Assembly: GCA_002812745.2 (NCBI GenBank)
Contig: NCSJ02000653.1
Location: 1 to 10,727 of the forward strand
Source: Scytalidium lignicola
Lineage: Eukaryota; Ascomycota; Leotiomycetes
DNA: 10,727 nt
Reading direction: 5' to 3'
Part shown: piece after piece, positions 8,045 through 10,727 of the stretch
How positions within the stretch are numbered: position 1 is the first letter of the stretch
How the letters are laid out: each line of letters begins with the position of its first letter
Translations under genes and position numbers: made by a program
The notes under the pieces: generated by a model
Told to the model about the DNA's origin: nothing
The model's database searches: none
The model's input: only the letters and a program-made list of their open reading frames with translations

Positions 8045-10043
8045 TTAGTTTTCCCTCCATACATCTTTGTATATAGCCCATTTTTTAAAGCCTACTATAA
8101 TTAGATGGTTTATAGCAAATCAGAGTGTGATAACCTACCGAGATACTCGAAATATCCTACTTCACGTCCAATACCATCAACATACATTCTCCTCATACCT
8201 TCTCTCTGTAACTTTCTAAGACATGTATCGAGGAGGTTGATCGTAACTGCATCCTCTTGACCTGCTAAATAACGGACATATTTTGTTAGCTCTAATCTGG
8301 AAAAGGTGGATGGAGGTAGTGGCATAGGTTGACCCCAAAAATTGAATTTGGTGTTAAATCGCTTCGTGATTGAAATGTCGGAGATCTGACCAAGTTGAAC
8401 TTTGCCTGGTAGATAGGGATGACAAAAAAATGAAGCATATGGGAGATTGACTGACTTACGCAATATGCATACGCATGCGAGACCTCCTACATCGTCACCG
8501 ATACGTCCCGCCCAAGGTAAATTCGATGCAATAGGGCTGCCAGATGATGGTGTATATGTAATTCCCGCTGCTGTCACCTTATCATTCTCCATACCCAAAA
8601 CGACATCCTTCAAATCAGTAACATTTCTCATAGATGAATATTGATCAAACCACCCTATCTTGTCGTTGTGTTTGGAGAAGCTGTCAACCATTGCAAGGGC
8701 CGGACGCATATCCTCTGGTGTACATGGCTGGAATTTCATGTTTGTCGGAGGAAGTGGATTATCGAAGAACCTCCAATCCGTAAAGTCTAGAATCATGTCG
8801 CAAATGATCTGACCCTTTCCGGGCTCGTCCTTATCCAGCTGCCAGCCTCTTCTCCTGAACCATTCCTCGTAGGGTTGCATATCGAATGGGAGTCCGTAGA
8901 GAATTCGAGGAAACGTACTTCCTAATTGTATACGTGACACGCCTCGTGTCCTCCTGAATTGGTCCATTACATGGCTGTGAAGGCTTAGTCCAATGCCTCG
9001 TCCACGAAATTCTTCTCGAACGAGAAGAAGTGCTAATGATGCCATTAGCTTCTCTCCTGCCTGATCTAAGTAAGAGAGATAGGTGGCACAGAATCCTAGA
9101 ATCTGTTCATTTCGGGGGTCTCGAACAACGTAATGTTTGGAGTAGCCGGGGCGAACCAATAACGAACCAAGGGTTTCCGCATCGATAGAGAAACGACTGC
9201 TAATACATTGAGTCCATAGATCGTGGACGCTGGGTACATCTCTTGCTTCATCCCACTGTCTAACGGGCCACAAACTTGGCTCCGGAAGGGCAGCTCTCTC
9301 TGGTACAGATGAACCTCCATCAGCTTCACCGAAGATCAAAGCTGCAGTGGCTTCTAAGGCAGGTGGTGAATATCCGGCGGTTTGAATAATGGTAGGGAAT
9401 GGAAGGCCTATAAGTGTGTCCTTGGGGTTGCAACAGACCACAATGATGCAAGGCCTGTTATCGCGCACCGCAAAAGTAATATCGGCAAATTCCAGGGGAA
9501 TTGATTGACCTGGGCGTGAAACAAAGCAAAGAACGATGACAGCGCCTCTCTTTATAAAGGCAACATGAGTAGAAGTTATCCCATTTCTACAGTCTTAAAT
9601 AAGCTGCCTATTCTTGAAGCTAGATCAAATGGATTTGGCAAAATTGTGAGACAAAGTCCCTACTCACCTGTGTGTATATGGAATGTGGCGGACTCTGGAG
9701 TGTCTTAGTGCTATAGCCCGACCTAGTGGCTCAAATGGATCACCCGTGTCTGCGGGATCTTGACTGATGGGAACAGCTACGGGAGTGAGAAGAATAATAA
9801 CATCCGTTTCTCTGAGGTTTCTAAAATTCAGTAGCCAGTTGGTGGAATCGCGGATTAGCGTAACCAGAGCACCATGGTCAATGCCAGGAGCGGATGTTTG
9901 CTCCTGGTCAATATCCCTAGGGTTGCAGTAAGTATCCTCTATTTATTAGAGCGAGATGAAGACATTTAAGAGAATAAAAGGCTCGCCTACATTCCATCCT
10001 CGTCTTCATCCGTATGAGATGACTCCCTTGCGAGAGTTGACAT
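8045..10043 (-). CDS. Partial GH3 hydrolase domain fused to two GNAT acetyltransferase domains
   Basis: My model is complement(join(8045..8091, 8139..8261, 8460..9586, 9668..9916, 9991..10043)), 532 residues with phases intact throughout. Residues about 30-190 resemble the GH3 C-terminal alpha/beta sandwich domain: a TLIRD start, YTHRNGITSTHVAF, and a GYSPPALEA...IFGE end. Residues about 207-370 form a GNAT domain with acetyl-CoA motif VREEFRGRGIG (290-300). Residues about 384-532 form a second, degenerate GNAT ending FKKWAIYKDVWREN. The order matches fungal GH3 beta-N-acetylglucosaminidase-like proteins that carry C-terminal GNAT domains. The GH3 catalytic barrel should lie N-terminal but is not found in the upstream 684 bases, so the gene is either truncated, disrupted, or begins further upstream through a long intron. 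The ATG at 10043 is the first usable one; an acceptor-like TTGATTTTTAG ends at 10068, so the exon may extend upstream in frame. The substrate is unknown. The GNAT exons are firm; the 5' end is weak. Confidence 0.7.
8092..8138 (-). other. Intron 4 of the GH3-GNAT gene (47 nt)
   Basis: Donor GTAGGT, a CTAAT branch site about ten bases before the acceptor, and acceptor TAG. Read-through stops after LSHSDLL. Splicing instead gives YLG-FKKWAIYKDVWREN, whose W-x-x-Y-x-DVWR ending fits this protein family as I know it. Confidence 0.8.
8262..8459 (-). other. Intron 3 of the GH3-GNAT gene (198 nt, in frame)
   Basis: Perfect donor GTAAGT, perfect branch site CTAAC, and a tandem acceptor TTTAGCAG. The length is a multiple of three with no in-frame stop, so an ORF caller reads through it and inserts 66 foreign residues between CVCI and DAVTINLLD. 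Removing it restores a compact GNAT order of strand, helix and strand. Confidence 0.8.
9587..9667 (-). other. Intron 2 of the GH3-GNAT gene (81 nt)
   Basis: Donor GTGAGT and acceptor TGTAG. The branch site is weak (CTTAT). Splicing joins IPYTH-R-NGITSTHVAF, a continuous GH3 C-terminal-domain stretch, and keeps the frame. Confidence 0.8.
9917..9990 (-). other. Intron 1 of the GH3-GNAT gene (74 nt, tentative)
   Basis: Donor GTAGGC, a CTAAT branch site 29 bases before acceptor CCCTAG. It joins an acidic DEDEDGM segment to DIDQEQ in frame. Acceptors nearer the branch site give a stop or a frame clash. The donor is not canonical, so this is the least certain splice. Confidence 0.5.
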
Positions 10044-10727
10044 AGCCCGGTCCGAATTGGCCACCTGCTAAAAATCAACATGTCTGAGTCTTGAATACCT
10101 GAAGATCTCGACTGACTGAATTGCTTGATCGGGACTTGTNAAAAAAAAATGGTGTGCTTTGTGAATGTCTAAGTGCAAGGCATTATGTTTAGCGGTAGCA
10201 CGGGTCTCGACCTCAACTATCCTGAATGTGGCTCGGCAACCTGAAATCAAGAGACTCTGTAATCTCTTGAGCATAGATTATTCATGAGCAAGAACCGAAC
10301 AGTTTATTTCCCGAACGAGTAAGCACGGATATGCAGCAGGAGCAGGTATCCCTAGGCGATGTGTTGTAACCCCATCAGCTGGCAAAGAGACACAAGCACG
10401 ACAAGGACCCGCCAGGCATGTTTAATAAATTGCCATGCAGTCCAGTCTGGCAGGCACAAGCGCTTGTTCGAGCAGGTGGTCGCTAGATCGACAGGCCGGG
10501 AGGCAAGTGCCACACTGACTTATCGCCACGGGCCGCATGAATTAGTTTGCCCAAAACAAGCACCCCGTAGCAGAGAGCCTCTTGTTGGTCGCACAGTTCA
10601 TTCTGGGGCGTGCCTTGTGTAACTGACAGGAACTGGAACTCGACGTGCTTTTGCCAGCTGCAGCACTTTCAGCACATCCGTACGGCAGCCCCGGCCCATA
10701 GCGATGCTGCCAGGTCAGGGTTCGCAG
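10044..10727. other. Upstream of the GH3-GNAT gene, no recognisable gene
   Basis: I searched this stretch for the missing GH3 barrel on the - strand and saw no convincing match. A - frame at 10068-10274 contains an ambiguous base and a short TSPDQAIQSVEIF segment, but its exit does not splice in phase to the next exon. A - frame open to the window edge and an 87-codon + frame at 10359-10622 show no known domain. The far end is GC-richer than the gene body. Confidence 0.4.
10247..10270. repeat. Perfect inverted repeat, 8-bp arms
   Basis: TCAAGAGA (10247-10254) and TCTCTTGA (10263-10270) are separated by eight bases. It lies just upstream of the GH3-GNAT gene. It could be a regulatory site or a chance hairpin. 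Confidence 0.5.

Noticed and set aside
9469..9480. Start of the acetyltransferase ORF at the GTG near 9468
   Set aside because: The reading frame continues upstream as GH3-like sequence through a GTGAGT intron, so the GTG encodes an internal valine.
10068..10274. 68-codon - strand frame as an upstream GH3 exon
   Set aside because: It contains the ambiguous base. The only nearby intron would be 31 nt and joins out of phase, and similarity to the GH3 barrel end is too slight.

Overview
The window looks like nuclear DNA of a filamentous ascomycete, most likely a eurotiomycete. The signs are compact introns of 47-198 nt with GTRAGT-like donors and CTAAC/CTAAT branch sites, a very long C/T-rich leader before a regulatory kinase gene, and fungal-type protein families. 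Species and class are inference; only the fungal gene style and the two families are well supported.

Layout. Positions 1-738 are GC-richer upstream DNA with no convincing gene. Positions 739-2612 are a pyrimidine-rich stretch with almost no ATG, read here as promoter plus an unusually long 5' leader. Positions 2613-4640 (+) hold one intact intronless gene for a 675-residue Ran1/Ksp1-type serine/threonine kinase. Positions 4641-8044 are about 3.4 kb without a convincing gene, but rich in simple repeats, T-runs, inverted repeats and one G-rich tract. Positions 8045-10043 (-) hold a gene I rebuilt as five exons (532 codons including the inferred start): a C-terminal piece of a family 3 glycoside hydrolase followed by two GNAT acetyltransferase-like domains. 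Positions 10044-10727 hold no recognisable gene.

The kinase and the acetyltransferase gene are convergent, so the 3.4 kb between them lies between two 3' ends and should need no promoter for either. The promoter-like and leader-like composition inside it is the main hint that a gene or noncoding transcript has been missed. Nothing suggests that the two genes act together: one belongs to a nutrient and developmental signalling family, the other to an amino-sugar-related hydrolase/acetyltransferase family.

The most interesting points are: (1) the roughly 1.9 kb ATG-depleted kinase leader, whose few ATGs open only tiny, weak-context uORFs; (2) the GH3-GNAT protein, whose GH3 catalytic barrel is absent from the window; (3) an in-frame 198-nt intron in that gene that a simple ORF call would wrongly translate; and (4) a short last exon, reached by a 47-nt intron, that restores a family-like C-terminus. 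I found no phage, CRISPR, transposase, rRNA or tRNA signal and no clear multi-gene new system.
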